DNA of 64,000 bases from Actinomycetes bacterium (GCA_029779645.1 JAKPAC010000010.1:242822-306821), one strand, 5' to 3'. Counted from the first letter of the stretch, positions 53,757 to 64,000 are shown. Numbers and translations: made by a program. The notes: generated by a model from the letters alone, not told the origin.

Positions 53757-55667
53757 TTGTCATACACCGTTCAGAACGTGGTCTTCCCCGCCGAACGCGA
53801 CCCCGACATCCTGCCGCTGTACGTCGACCCCGAGACCTGGGCCACCGTCGACGACGTGCCCGTGCGGCTCTCCCAGCGCGCGCACATGAGCAATGTCCTG
53901 AGCCGCAGCAGCGCCCGCATCCTCCCGGGGCGCCGCGTCTCGTTCGCCACCTATTTCAACGCCTTCCCCGCCTCGTACTGGCAGCACTGGACCAATGTGC
54001 GCGAGGTCACCCTGCGCATTCGCACGAGCGGCCCGGGCACCGTGCTCGTCTATCGCTCCAACGGGCAGGGCATCTCGCAGCGCGTGGAATCGAGAGAGGT
54101 GACCGGCGACGCGACGACCACGCTGGCCCTCCCGCTGTCGACCTTCGGCGACGGCGGCTGGTACTGGTTCGACATCATGGCCGACGACGAACCGCTGACG
54201 TTCAGCCGCGGCGAGTGGACGGTCGAGGTCGACCCCGTGCGCGCGGGCAAGGCCTCGCTCGGCATCACCACCTTCAACAAGCCCGCCTACTGTGTCGAGA
54301 CCCTGCGCGCCCTCGGCGAGAACCCCGATGTGCTCGCCGAGCTCGATCGCGTGTTCCTGACCGACCAGGGCACCGACCGTGTCGACGCCCAGCCCGACTT
54401 CGACGAGGTCGCGGCATCGCTCGGCGGCCAGCTCGTCGTCCTCACCCAGGCGAATCTCGGCGGCTCCGGCGGATTCTCGCGCGCGATGGCCGAGACCCTG
54501 CAGCGCCCCGAGAGCGACTTCGTGCTGCTCCTCGACGACGACGTCAAGATCGAGCCGGAGAGCGTGCTCCGCGCGATCGCCTTCGGCCGCTACACGAGTC
54601 GGCCCACCCTGGTCGGCGCGCATATGTTCGACCTGCTCGACCGCCCGAAGCTCCACGCGTGGGCCGAGGTGGTCGACAACGACCCGTTCATGTGGCGCGC
54701 GCTCTTCAACGACCAGCTGCCGCACGATTTCAGCGTGAGCAATCTGCGGCAGACGCCGTGGCTGCACCAGCGTCTCGACGCCGACTACAACGGCTGGTGG
54801 ATGTGCCTCATCCCGACCGAGGTCATCCGCCAGATCGGGCTCTCGATCCCCGGGTTCATCAAGTGGGATGACGCCGAGTTCTGCCTCCGCGCCGGCGATG
54901 CCGGCTTCCCCACGGTGTCGATGCCCGGCGTCGCGCTCTGGCACGTCTCGTGGGTCGACAAGGACGACACGATCGACTGGCAGGCGTACTTCCACGCCCG
55001 CAACCGCTTCGTCGCGGCACTCCTCCACTCCCGCGAGCGGGACGGCGGCCGACTCATCGTGCACAGCCGACGCGCCGATCTCAAGCACCTGCTCTCGATG
55101 CAGTACTCCGCGGTCGCGCTGCGCCACCGTGCGCTGCGCGACGTCCTGAGCGGACCCGAGCACATGCATGCTCGGCTCGCCACCGCGCTCCCGGATGCCC
55201 GGCGCGTGACGTCCGAGTTTCCCGAGACGCACGTGTTCCGCGCCGGCGACCCGACACCCGTCTCGCGGCGGGGCCGACAGGTCTTTCCCGTCACCCGCAG
55301 TCGCGAGGAGGGCAGCCCCACGGGGCTCTCGCTGCGCGTCTTCATGGTGAAGGCGCTCGTGCGCGGCTGGCTGCGCGGCGGGGCCCCCGCCGATCGGGCG
55401 CGCCCCGACGTCGAGCTGGCCAAGGCCGATGCGACCTGGTGGCACCTGCCCGCCTACAACAGCGCGCTCGTGTCGACGGCCGACGGCTCGGGCAAGACCG
55501 TGTACGTGCGTGACCGGCGCGCGTTCCGCCGGATGCTGCTCGACAGCGTCCGGCTGCACCGCCAGATCACCAAGGAGTGGCCACGCCTTTCGGCGCAGTA
55601 TCGCTCGGCCGCGCCTGAGTTCACCTCGCCGGCCGCATGGCAGCGCGCGTTCGCGACCGACGCGTAG
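53757..55667 (+). CDS. glfT2: GlfT2-like galactofuranosyltransferase
   Basis: Uses UDP-galactofuranose to extend a galactan chain. 636 aa from a TTG start (MSYTVQNVVFPAERDPDILPL). The N-terminal beta-barrel region (about 1-165), the GT-A domain with VLLLDDDVKIEPES near residue 262 and the acceptor-site WDDAEFCLRAGD plus MPGVALWHVSW segments follow the Mycobacterium GlfT2 pattern. A helical C-terminal domain is complete. It neighbours GlfT1-like, Glf and a Wzm/Wzt exporter. The linkage type it makes cannot be read off, and this organism is not expected to make arabinogalactan with mycolates. Confidence 0.9.
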   Translation: MSYTVQNVVFPAERDPDILPLYVDPETWATVDDVPVRLSQRAHMSNVLSRSSARILPGRRVSFATYFNAFPASYWQHWTNVREVTLRIRTSGPGTVLVYRSNGQGISQRVESREVTGDATTTLALPLSTFGDGGWYWFDIMADDEPLTFSRGEWTVEVDPVRAGKASLGITTFNKPAYCVETLRALGENPDVLAELDRVFLTDQGTDRVDAQPDFDEVAASLGGQLVVLTQANLGGSGGFSRAMAETLQRPESDFVLLLDDDVKIEPESVLRAIAFGRYTSRPTLVGAHMFDLLDRPKLHAWAEVVDNDPFMWRALFNDQLPHDFSVSNLRQTPWLHQRLDADYNGWWMCLIPTEVIRQIGLSIPGFIKWDDAEFCLRAGDAGFPTVSMPGVALWHVSWVDKDDTIDWQAYFHARNRFVAALLHSRERDGGRLIVHSRRADLKHLLSMQYSAVALRHRALRDVLSGPEHMHARLATALPDARRVTSEFPETHVFRAGDPTPVSRRGRQVFPVTRSREEGSPTGLSLRVFMVKALVRGWLRGGAPADRARPDVELAKADATWWHLPAYNSALVSTADGSGKTVYVRDRRAFRRMLLDSVRLHRQITKEWPRLSAQYRSAAPEFTSPAAWQRAFATDA

Positions 55668-55717
55668 CGCCCCGCCCTTTTCCCCGCCCACGCCCTCTCA
55701 CCGAAACGTAGCCACAC

Positions 55718-56677
55718 ATGACCTCTGCAGAAGCGTTCGATCCGGCCTCCGCGACGATCGCGATCGTGACGTACAACCGATCGCACCTGCTGCGCGGACT
55801 CCTCGACTCGATCATCGCGATGGACCCGAAGCCCGGGCACGTCGTCGTGATCGACAACGCGTCCTCCGACGACACGACCGAGGTCGTCGAGTCGTACCGT
55901 GAGCGCCTCGGCACCGAGCTCGTCTACCGCCGCCTCGACACCAACACGGGCGGCTCGGGCGGCTTCAGCGAGGGCATGCGCACCGCCTACGACCTCGGCT
56001 CGACCTGGATCTGGCTCATGGACGACGACGTCGAGGTGCTCCCCGACGGCCTCGCCCGCATGGGCAAGTGGGCGCCGCGCTTCAAGAGCATCCAGGGGCG
56101 CCGCTACGACTACGACGGCAGCGAGTTCTACTGGCAGTACCGCCTCTCGATCCCGCTCGGCATCCCGATTCCCTTCGCGCCCGCGGGCTTCGACGAGTCG
56201 GGCTACCGGGTCATGAACTCGGGATGCTTCGAGGGCATGTTCATCCACCGCGACATCGTCGCGAAGATCGGCCTGCCCGACCCGCGCTTCTTCATCTACT
56301 GGGACGACTCGGTCTACGGCTGGCTCGCCTCGCTGCAGACCACGGCCGTCATCGTCGACGAGTTCGTCCTGCGCCGCACGCGCGAGATCAAGCAGTGGGA
56401 CATGGGCATCCGCCATCTCAACGCCTCGAGCAACGCCTACCGCTACTACATCATGCGAAACCGCGCGTTCATCAAGCACTACTTCAAGGCCAACGGCGCC
56501 TACAAGCCGGTGCGCTTCGCGCTCGGCTCGGCGCTGACCTTCGGCAAGGAGCTCGTGCGGCTGGTGTTCGTCGAGCGCACCGTGCGCGGCACGTCGAACC
56601 TGCGCCGCGGCGTCAAGGACGGCCGCGCGCTGGCTCGGGATGCCTCGTGGCAGCCGATGCCGCCGCTGGGGGCCTAG
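55718..56677 (+). CDS. GlfT1-like family 2 glycosyltransferase
   Basis: 319 aa, start MTSAEAFDPASATIAIVTYNR. GT-A fold with IVTYNRSHLLRGLLDSI, the metal-binding WLMDDDVEVLPD and YWDDSVYGWLASL. The layout is that of GlfT1, which adds the first galactofuranose residues before GlfT2 extends. It lies 50 bp after the GlfT2-like gene on the same strand. No membrane helix is visible, so it probably acts on the cytoplasmic face. It converges tightly (3 bp) with the unknown 606-aa gene. Confidence 0.85.
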   Translation: MTSAEAFDPASATIAIVTYNRSHLLRGLLDSIIAMDPKPGHVVVIDNASSDDTTEVVESYRERLGTELVYRRLDTNTGGSGGFSEGMRTAYDLGSTWIWLMDDDVEVLPDGLARMGKWAPRFKSIQGRRYDYDGSEFYWQYRLSIPLGIPIPFAPAGFDESGYRVMNSGCFEGMFIHRDIVAKIGLPDPRFFIYWDDSVYGWLASLQTTAVIVDEFVLRRTREIKQWDMGIRHLNASSNAYRYYIMRNRAFIKHYFKANGAYKPVRFALGSALTFGKELVRLVFVERTVRGTSNLRRGVKDGRALARDASWQPMPPLGA

Positions 56678-56680
56678 CGC

Positions 56681-58501
56681 TCAGTCCCGCGACGCGTCGG
56701 CCGTGAGCAGCTCCATCGAGAGCAGCAGGCCGCGTGCGACCGCGCCGCGAAGGCCCTCGGGCACCACGGTCGCCGGCGATCGCTCGGCCGCTTCGACGTC
56801 GACCAGCAGCCCCGCCGCTGCCAGGTTGGCGAGCTCGTCCGAGAGGGCACCCGCGCCGTCCGCGCCCGCCAGCTCCTCCCCGGGTGCCGTCCCCGCCTCG
56901 GCGCCGACGATGCGAAGCAGCTGCGAGATCGCGGCGGTGGTGCGAGCCCTGCCGCCGGGGCCGCCGACCACGAGCGGTGCGGCGATGGTCTCGGCGACGA
57001 AGATCGCGACGATCTGCTCGGCCAGCTCAAGGGGCGGCGTCTGCGCGGCGCTCCACTCGACTGCGTGCCGCCCGCGACGGGCGCGCGCGGCCGCCGTCTC
57101 GACGATCCCGGCATAGCTCAGGGCGGTCCACCACGCGCGAACGGGCGACGCGGCGCGCACGGCATCCGCCTCAGCACCGGTCCCGCCGTCTGCAGCGGCG
57201 CCCAGCAGCTCGGCGATCCGAGGGTGGTCCTCGGCGCGGATCTCACCCTGTTCGGTGACCTCCTTGCTTCGGCCGATCCAGTCCAGCATCCCCCCGACGC
57301 CCGTGATGATCCGCAGCTCGGCGAGCGCCGCGCCGCGCGCGCCCGGGTCGACGGCATCCGCAGCGGCGAGCACGCGGCGGAGGGCCGCCGTGCCCGCGCC
57401 GCGGCGGAGCGCGTGCTCCGCGGTCACCCGCGCGCCCTCCCAAGCCTCGGCATCGTCGCCGCGACCGCTCCGAAACCCGGCATAGTCACGCAGCGTCGCG
57501 AGCGCGTTCTGCTCGAGCTCACCCGTGTCGGCCGCCGTTGCCTCGCGCAGCAGCTCGGCGAAGGGCGCGACCGCCCCGGGCTGCCCGAGGTCGATGCCGC
57601 GGAGGCCGCCGAGCTCGCGCATCTTGCCCAGCATCGCAAGCTCATCGCCCACGCTCGGCGCCGCGATCTCGTCCTGCGCGGCGAGCCACGCCTCGAACTC
57701 GGCCGCGAGCGGGTCCTCGACCGGGACCGCAGGTGCGCGCACGGGGCGGGGCCGTGGCGGCGTCTTGCCGCGGACGAAGCTCTGCCCGCCGGCACCAGCC
57801 TGCGCGGCGGCGCGGGCGAGCGCGGCCTCGACATCCGCATCGTCGACGAGAGATGCCGCGAGCACCGCCTCGATCGGCGCGCCTGCGCTGCTCGCCCGGG
57901 CGGCCGCCGCGGCGGCGACGCCAAGGGCCACGCCCTCGAGGATCACGGGCCCGCTGCGGCGGCGCCGCAGCGCCTCCAGCGAGCCGAACGCGCGGCCGCG
58001 CCGGGCCAGCCCGACGAGGTCGCGAGCCACCGAACGGGCGGGCTTGCCGCCCCACCCGGCGATCGGCGCCACGGCGAGCGCGTCGGTCAGCGCGGCATCG
58101 GTGAACCAGTCGTCCAGCACGCTCGCGCCGGTGCCGATCACGTGCGCGATCGCCGGCGCGTCGCCCTTGGGCTCGGCCTCCACCTCGCCCAGCACCCCTC
58201 GGGCAGCCTCCTGGTCTCCCCCGGCGAGCGCCTCGGCGAATCGGCGCAGCGCGACCAGCGCGCCCGTGCGCCGCGCGCCGACCGGGCTGAGCACCGAGAT
58301 CCGGTGCTGCGCCGCCGCCCGCGCGAGCGCCTCGTTCACGCCCGCGATCCCGCCGCCCCCGGCCTCGCTCAGCTCGATCCCCTGCTCCTCGAGCATCGGG
58401 GCGAGACCGGCCACCAGCGACTCCTCGTGCGAGGAGGGTCGCGCGGCCGCCGCAGCTGCCTGCTCGGGAACGGTCTCGGGTGCGTCGGAGAATGTGGTCA
58501 C
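56681..58501 (-). CDS. Unrecognised 606-aa Ala-rich protein in the galactan region
   Basis: 606 aa, start MTTFSDAPETVPEQAAAAAA. I recognise no family. It has no signal peptide or membrane helix, is about a quarter alanine and mainly helical, and contains a central RGKTPPRPRPVRAPAVPVEDP linker (about residue 240). One helix-rich segment is GELEQNALATLRDYAGFRSGRG. It is the last gene of the minus-strand unit glf-wzm-wzt, starting 61 bp after wzt. A cytoplasmic scaffold or regulator of glycan export is one possibility, but that is inference only. Confidence 0.75.
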   Translation of the reverse strand: MTTFSDAPETVPEQAAAAAARPSSHEESLVAGLAPMLEEQGIELSEAGGGGIAGVNEALARAAAQHRISVLSPVGARRTGALVALRRFAEALAGGDQEAARGVLGEVEAEPKGDAPAIAHVIGTGASVLDDWFTDAALTDALAVAPIAGWGGKPARSVARDLVGLARRGRAFGSLEALRRRRSGPVILEGVALGVAAAAAARASSAGAPIEAVLAASLVDDADVEAALARAAAQAGAGGQSFVRGKTPPRPRPVRAPAVPVEDPLAAEFEAWLAAQDEIAAPSVGDELAMLGKMRELGGLRGIDLGQPGAVAPFAELLREATAADTGELEQNALATLRDYAGFRSGRGDDAEAWEGARVTAEHALRRGAGTAALRRVLAAADAVDPGARGAALAELRIITGVGGMLDWIGRSKEVTEQGEIRAEDHPRIAELLGAAADGGTGAEADAVRAASPVRAWWTALSYAGIVETAAARARRGRHAVEWSAAQTPPLELAEQIVAIFVAETIAAPLVVGGPGGRARTTAAISQLLRIVGAEAGTAPGEELAGADGAGALSDELANLAAAGLLVDVEAAERSPATVVPEGLRGAVARGLLLSMELLTADASRD

Positions 58502-58562
58502 GCCAGCCAGACTATCGAGCGCGGCGCCGGTGTGACCAAGACCGGTCGCGCCCCGTGCCGCG

Positions 58563-59342
58563 CTAGACCTGCGTCGGCTTGATGTCGCGGTTGTACCTGT
58601 CGAGCACGTCGGCGATCGGGCCGTCCATCTTCAGCCGCCCGCGATCGAGGTAGAGCCCGCGGGTGCAGAAGCGGCGCAGGTCACGCTCGTTGTGCGAGAC
58701 GAAGAAGAGCGTGCGCCCCTCGGCGAGCAGCTCGTCGATGCGCCGGTAGCACTTGTCGCGGAACGCCTTGTCGCCGACGGCGAGCACCTCGTCGACGAGC
58801 AGGATCGGCTCGTCGAGCTGCGAGACGACGGAGAAGGCGAGACGCACCTTCATGCCGTTCGAGAGGTGCTTGTAAGGGGTGGCGATGAAGTCGGCGATCT
58901 CGGCGAACTCGATGATCGAGTCGAATCGAGCGGCGATCTGCTCGCGGTTCATGCCGTGCAGGCCCGCCGTCAGCCGGACGTTGTCGCGCACGCTGAGGTC
59001 GCCGACGAAGCCGCCGGTGATCTCGATCAGGGGCGCCACCCCGCCGTGCACGTCGACCCGCCCCTCGTCGGGGAGCAGGACGCCGGTGACGAGCTTCAGC
59101 AGGGTCGACTTGCCCTGCCCGTTGCGCCCCACGACCCCGATCGATTCGCCGGGTCGCACCGTGAACGACACATCGCGAAGCGGCCAGAACTCCCCCGGCT
59201 TCGTACGCCGCGCGCGCCCGGCGAGGAGGTCCTTGAAGGAGCGTCGGCCGCGCCGGTTGCGGCGGAAGCGGATGCCGAGGCCATCGACCTCGATCGCATA
59301 CGTGCCGGTGATGGGGGTGCCGGCGGTTGTGGCATCCACCAT
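58563..59342 (-). CDS. wzt: Polysaccharide ABC exporter ATP-binding protein (Wzt-like)
   Basis: The ATG at 59342 (MVDATTAGTPITGTYAIEVDG) shares an A with the wzm stop, giving 259 aa. Walker A VGRNGQGKSTLLKLV, signature LSNGMKVRLAFSV and Walker B ILLVDEVLAVGD are typical of the Wzt/TagH branch. There is no C-terminal carbohydrate-binding domain, so the exporter probably moves a polymer whose length is set elsewhere. The best-known relative in this context is Rv3781 beside GlfT1 in mycobacteria. Confidence 0.92.
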   Translation of the reverse strand: MVDATTAGTPITGTYAIEVDGLGIRFRRNRRGRRSFKDLLAGRARRTKPGEFWPLRDVSFTVRPGESIGVVGRNGQGKSTLLKLVTGVLLPDEGRVDVHGGVAPLIEITGGFVGDLSVRDNVRLTAGLHGMNREQIAARFDSIIEFAEIADFIATPYKHLSNGMKVRLAFSVVSQLDEPILLVDEVLAVGDKAFRDKCYRRIDELLAEGRTLFFVSHNERDLRRFCTRGLYLDRGRLKMDGPIADVLDRYNRDIKPTQV

Positions 59343-60127
59343 CACAGCTCCTTCAGGACGGTCGGCTCGAGGCGGCGGAAGACGAACACTCCCAGCACGA
59401 GCGCCGCCACGCTCAGGATGGCGCTGACGATGACGGCGAGCGCATCGAACTGCTCGGGGAAGAACCCGGTGCGGTAGAGCGAGAAGATGCCCGAGAGCGG
59501 GTTGAACGCCGCGATCTGCTGGAACACCGTCCCGGGCAGATCCGAGAGCCCATAGATGACCGGCGAGGCGTAGAACAGCACGCGCAGCACGAGCTTCGTG
59601 GCCCGCTCGAGATCGCGGTAGAGCACGACCAGCGGGGCCACGATGAGCCCGATCCCGATCGTGAGCATCGTCTGCAGCACGATCGCCACGGGGAACCACA
59701 GCAGTCCCCACCCGACCGTCGCCCCGGCGAAGATCGCGAAGAGCGCGAGGATCGGCAGCGAGAGCAGAAACTCGATGCCCTTCGCCAGCACGATCCGGTT
59801 CACCCAGATCGAGCGCGGGATCGCCGTCGAGCGCACGAGGCGAGCGTCTTTGAGGAACGCCCGAGTGAAGTCGCCGACCGCGCCGTTGAACCACACCCAC
59901 GGCAGCAGCGCGGTGAGCAGGAACACGATGTAGGGCTCGGCCCCGACCCCGCGCTGGAACACCTGCGTGAAGATGAACCAGTAGATCAGGCTCATCAGCA
60001 GCGGGTCGAGCACCGACCAGAGGTATCCCAGCACGCTCGTCGAATAGCGCACCCGCAGGTCGCGGGCGCTGAGCAGCCAGAGGGGCTGCCAATAGCGCTG
60101 CGGGCGCGATCGCGAAGTCGTGGCCAC
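59342..60127 (-). CDS. wzm: Polysaccharide ABC exporter permease (Wzm-like)
   Basis: 261 aa, start MATTSRSRPQRYWQPLWLLSA. The N-terminal amphipathic helix with RDLRVRYSTSVLGYLWSVLDPLL is characteristic of ABC-2 polysaccharide permeases. Six membrane helices follow. Pairs with Wzt-like (overlapping stop/start) and follows glf after 10 nt, a compact glf-wzm-wzt unit. Confidence 0.92.
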   Translation of the reverse strand: MATTSRSRPQRYWQPLWLLSARDLRVRYSTSVLGYLWSVLDPLLMSLIYWFIFTQVFQRGVGAEPYIVFLLTALLPWVWFNGAVGDFTRAFLKDARLVRSTAIPRSIWVNRIVLAKGIEFLLSLPILALFAIFAGATVGWGLLWFPVAIVLQTMLTIGIGLIVAPLVVLYRDLERATKLVLRVLFYASPVIYGLSDLPGTVFQQIAAFNPLSGIFSLYRTGFFPEQFDALAVIVSAILSVAALVLGVFVFRRLEPTVLKEL

Positions 60128-60137
60128 GAGTCCGAGC

Positions 60138-61352
<1,215 letters not shown>

Positions 61353-61450
61353 CTATCGCCGCACACCTGCCTGCCGGTCGCACACACCGGGCATGCCTGC
61401 GCGCATGCAACTGCAGAAGCATCCCGCCGGTGACGCGCTCCCGGACCAGC

Positions 61451-62119
61451 TCAGCAGAAGTCCCAGTACCGAGTCGGCCGTTCTTGCACGGTGAACTGCT
61501 CCACCGCGCCTTCGAAGAAGAGGAAGGTGAGGTACTGCGTACTGCCCGACGACGCGTTGCCTGACACCACAAAGCGACCGTTGATCTCTTCCATGCTGCC
61601 GCCAGGGAACGCCGACTGCACATCCGCCAGCGTGGAGCCGATGCCGATGCCATCGATCGTTCGCGGCGATCCGGCCCGTTGCTCGACTGAAAGCACGCCG
61701 CCCCCCACTGTGACAACGCCCATCCGATCGGTACCCTCATCGGAGTACAGCACGATCGGCGCAGCGCGGGCGGAAGCAAAGTTGACCGCGGTGCTCTCAC
61801 AGCTTCCCGGAGGCTGGGTCGCATACGCCGCAGCCACCAGTGCATCGCTCGCCTCGGCAATCGACCCGCCGACGCGGATCGGGCCGACGCCGTCCAGGTC
61901 GACGATCCACGTCGCAGGGTCGGAGCCCGGTTCGGCCGGCGGAGCGGCTTCGGACGGCCCCAGCGTCGGCATCGGGCTCGCGGGTGCCGGAGAAGCCTGG
62001 CTCGCTCCGGCACTCGGCTCGGTCGGGGCCTCAGCCGACGGTGCGCAGCCTGCGAGCGCGATCGCCCCCGCAGCGAGAGCGCCCAGTACCCGTACCGCGC
62101 GCGTTGCAACAATGCCCAT
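61451..62119 (-). CDS. Putative lipoprotein of unknown function
   Basis: The track start at 62125 is a TTG; GAGGGGG lies 6 nt before the ATG at 62119 (MGIVATRAVRVLGALAAGAIA), giving 222 aa. The lipobox ALAGC puts lipidation on Cys24. A Pro/Ser/Ala-rich spacer (APTEPSAGASQASPAPASPM) leads to a compact domain with ATWIVDLDGVGPIRVGGSIAE, which recurs as GIGIGSTLADVQSAF, both in the style of a two-repeat lipoprotein fold. TAGCTT (62146-62141) is a -10 candidate. No family named. Confidence 0.7.
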   Translation of the reverse strand: MGIVATRAVRVLGALAAGAIALAGCAPSAEAPTEPSAGASQASPAPASPMPTLGPSEAAPPAEPGSDPATWIVDLDGVGPIRVGGSIAEASDALVAAAYATQPPGSCESTAVNFASARAAPIVLYSDEGTDRMGVVTVGGGVLSVEQRAGSPRTIDGIGIGSTLADVQSAFPGGSMEEINGRFVVSGNASSGSTQYLTFLFFEGAVEQFTVQERPTRYWDFC

Positions 62120-62207
62120 GTTCAACCCCCTCGTACGGCGAAGCTAGCAGGTCGCCGCTCCGCGGGCAGTCTGCGCAGGGGGCGACACGCCATAGGGTAA
62201 AGGTGCC

Positions 62208-63098
62208 ATGACCATCGAAATCTTCGTGCCGTTCTGGGGCGAGCCGGCCCTCCTGTACGAGACCGTCGCGTCTGTACGGGCCCAATCGGATCCCGATTGG
62301 CGGCTCGTCGTCATTGACGACTGCTACCCGGATGCAACGGTCGCCGCGCACTTCGCAGGGATCGAGGATGCGCGCATCACCTATACGCGCAACGCCAAGA
62401 ACCTCGGGATCACCGAGAACTATCGTGAGGCGATCCGCCGCGCGACGACCGAGCACATCGTGATCCTCGGCTGCGATGATCTGCTGCATCCGAACTATCT
62501 CGAGGTCGTGCGCCACGCCCTGACCCTCGTTCCCGATGCCGACGTGGTACAGCCCGGCGTGCGGGTGGTCGACGGCCGCGGCACGCCGGTGCTCCCGCTG
62601 GCCGACCGGGTGAAGCAGCGAGTGCTCGCACCGCGCGGGCACGAGGGCGTGGCGGTGCTGCGCGGCGAGCGCATGGCCACGAGCCTGATTCGCGGCGACT
62701 GGCTGTACTGGCCGTCGCTGGCGTTTCGCACCTCGACCCTCAAGCGCATCGACTTCCGGGATGGCCTGCCGATCATCCAGGACCTGGCGCTGCTGATGGA
62801 CATCGCGTTCGACGGCGGCTCGCTGGTCTATGCGCCGACGCTCGCGTTCTCGTATCGTCGGCACCAGGAGAGCGCCTCGCAGCGCACGCTGCTGGATGGC
62901 GAGCGGTTCCGAGACGAGCGCGCCTACTACCGAGACGCAGCGCGGCTCGCGAAGGCCAAGGGCTGGCGCCGCACGCGCCGCACCGCGCGGATTCGACTCA
63001 TGTCGCGGCTGCACGGCGTCGCCGAGCTCCCCGGCGTCCTCCGGCACGGCACCGCCACCGGGCTACAATCGACGCTGGCGCATATCTTCGCGCCCTGA
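62208..63098 (+). CDS. Family 2 glycosyltransferase
   Basis: 296 aa, start MTIEIFVPFWGEPALLYETVA, with TAGGGT at 62191-62196 and AAAGGTG upstream of the ATG. The GT-A start is IFVPFWGEPALL, then WRLVVIDDCYPD and the metal-binding VILGCDDLLHPNY. The C-terminal part is basic (KGWRRTRRTARIRLMSR). A glycosyltransferase for the surface glycan, acceptor unknown. It is divergent from the lipoprotein and precedes the NDP-sugar epimerase. Confidence 0.9.
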   Translation: MTIEIFVPFWGEPALLYETVASVRAQSDPDWRLVVIDDCYPDATVAAHFAGIEDARITYTRNAKNLGITENYREAIRRATTEHIVILGCDDLLHPNYLEVVRHALTLVPDADVVQPGVRVVDGRGTPVLPLADRVKQRVLAPRGHEGVAVLRGERMATSLIRGDWLYWPSLAFRTSTLKRIDFRDGLPIIQDLALLMDIAFDGGSLVYAPTLAFSYRRHQESASQRTLLDGERFRDERAYYRDAARLAKAKGWRRTRRTARIRLMSRLHGVAELPGVLRHGTATGLQSTLAHIFAP

Positions 63099-63170
63099 CC
63101 GCGCTGAGCACGCTCGGCACCGACGCAGTCACGTTGCAGGGGACGCAACTGACGACGGGAGATGCTACCC

Positions 63171-64000
63171 ATGACCGACCACGTCTTGATCACTGGCGGG
63201 GCAGGCTTCATCGGCACTCGCCTGGCCCGTCGCTTCGTGGATGCGGGCGCGACGGTCACGGTGCTCGACGCGCTCATCTCGCAGGTGCACGGCGACGACC
63301 CGGAGACGACGTCCCCCTTGCTGCGGTCGCTCGATGGCGTCGCGACCGTGCTGCACGGCAGCGTCACGTCGAAGGATGCGCTTCGCGCGGCCCTCGCTGG
63401 CGCGACGATGGTCGTGCACCTCGCCGCCGAGACGGGCACGGGCCAGTCGATGTACGAGATCGATCGCTACGTCGAGACGAATGTCGGCGGCACGTCGAAG
63501 CTGCTCGATCTGCTCGCCAACGAGCCGACCACCGTGCGACGCCTGGTCATCGCATCGTCGCGATCCGTGTACGGCGAAGGCTCGTACCGGACGCCCGAAG
63601 GCGCCATCGTCTATCCGCCGCATCGCGACGACGCGGCGATGGCCGCGGGCGACTTCGACGTGCGACTCCCGGGCCATGGTCCCCTGGTCATGGTGCCCAC
63701 CGATGAGTCGGCGAAGCTGCATCCTTCGTCTGTGTACGGGATCACGAAGCAGATGCAGGAGTCGCTCATCATGACGGTCGCGCCGACGCTCGGCATCGAG
63801 CCCGTGTCGCTGCGGTATCAGAACGTGTACGGCCCCGGGCAGTCGCTCAAGAATCCGTATACGGGCATCCTCTCGATCTTCTCGACCCTGATCCGTCAGG
63901 GCAAAGAGATCAACATCTTCGAGGACGGGCTTGAAAGCCGCGACTTCGTGTACATCGACGACGTCGTCGAGGCGACATTTCTCGCGACCATGGCGCCGAA
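63171..64000 (+). CDS. NAD-dependent NDP-sugar epimerase/dehydratase, 3' end beyond window
   Basis: The ATG at 63171 (MTDHVLITGGAGFIGTRLARR) has GGGAG about 9 nt upstream. At least 276 codons are visible and the gene continues past the right edge. The Rossmann GGAGFIG, SSSRSVYGEG with the catalytic Ser region, YGITKQ (YxxxK) and VSLRYQNVYGPGQ are typical extended-SDR sugar-nucleotide enzymes. RDFVYIDDVVEA resembles UDP-glucose epimerase/dTDP-glucose dehydratase relatives. Substrate unresolved. Confidence 0.9.
   Translation, partial: MTDHVLITGGAGFIGTRLARRFVDAGATVTVLDALISQVHGDDPETTSPLLRSLDGVATVLHGSVTSKDALRAALAGATMVVHLAAETGTGQSMYEIDRYVETNVGGTSKLLDLLANEPTTVRRLVIASSRSVYGEGSYRTPEGAIVYPPHRDDAAMAAGDFDVRLPGHGPLVMVPTDESAKLHPSSVYGITKQMQESLIMTVAPTLGIEPVSLRYQNVYGPGQSLKNPYTGILSIFSTLIRQGKEINIFEDGLESRDFVYIDDVVEATFLATMAP

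Overview
The window is about 70% GC chromosomal DNA from an actinobacterium, most likely a Microbacteriaceae member (Microbacterium-like). The signs are WhiB, MtrA-MtrB-LpqB, the DUF3499 / DUF5719 / membrane GT2 neighbourhood, a Rho factor with a long Arg/acidic insertion, and the lysA-hom-thrC-thrB-rho-prfA gene order. I see no transposase, integrase, phage gene, CRISPR array, rRNA gene or replication origin. One tRNA gene (Arg, CCG) is present. Most of the track's very long ORFs are antisense or out-of-frame shadows caused by the GC content.

Layout. (1) 1-13.4 kb: a minus-strand aspartate-family and translation block, argS - DUF2993 - lysA - hom - thrC - thrB - 40-codon ORF - rho - prfA, then prmC at the left edge. 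A plus-strand cysK-epsC cysteine pair sits between prfA and prmC. (2) 13.5-17.8 kb: tRNA-Arg, an SDR protein, an SMR guanidinium exporter preceded by what I read as a guanidine-III riboswitch, a divergent CPBP protein, trmB and DUF3097. (3) 17.9-22.3 kb: a plus-strand envelope set of a TPM-domain protein, PspA, an arginase-fold protein with lost metal ligands, and a coupled HExxH protein. (4) 22.3-40.2 kb: an iron-box-controlled SIP-domain gene, lpqB-mtrB-mtrA, a MoxR/DUF58/DUF4129/DUF4350 cassette, aquaporin, a katG-furA unit with a palindromic Fur box, a SpoIIM/RDD divergent pair, and ahcY. (5) 40.2-50.7 kb: a MacB-type ABC export system with adaptor, DUF3499 and divergent partner, DUF5719, a large membrane GT2, whiB and manA. 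(6) 50.8-64 kb: a surface-glycan region with two ligase/polymerase-like membrane proteins, GlfT2- and GlfT1-like transferases, an unrecognised 606-aa protein, a Wzt/Wzm ABC exporter, Glf (UDP-galactopyranose mutase), a lipoprotein, another GT2 and a truncated NDP-sugar epimerase.

How it fits together. Region 6 encodes the core steps of making a galactofuranose polymer: Glf makes UDP-Galf, the GlfT-like enzymes polymerise it, Wzm/Wzt exports it, and the ligase-like proteins may attach or polymerise it. Region 4 combines envelope signalling (MtrAB-LpqB) with peroxide defence (KatG, FurA, aquaporin). Several start codons follow a TANNNT -10 box by 6-7 nt, so leaderless transcription appears common. 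Hexanucleotide tandem repeats occur at four places (rho, after lpqB, the GT2 C-terminus, manA); the (GCTCCC)9 array has G-quadruplex potential.
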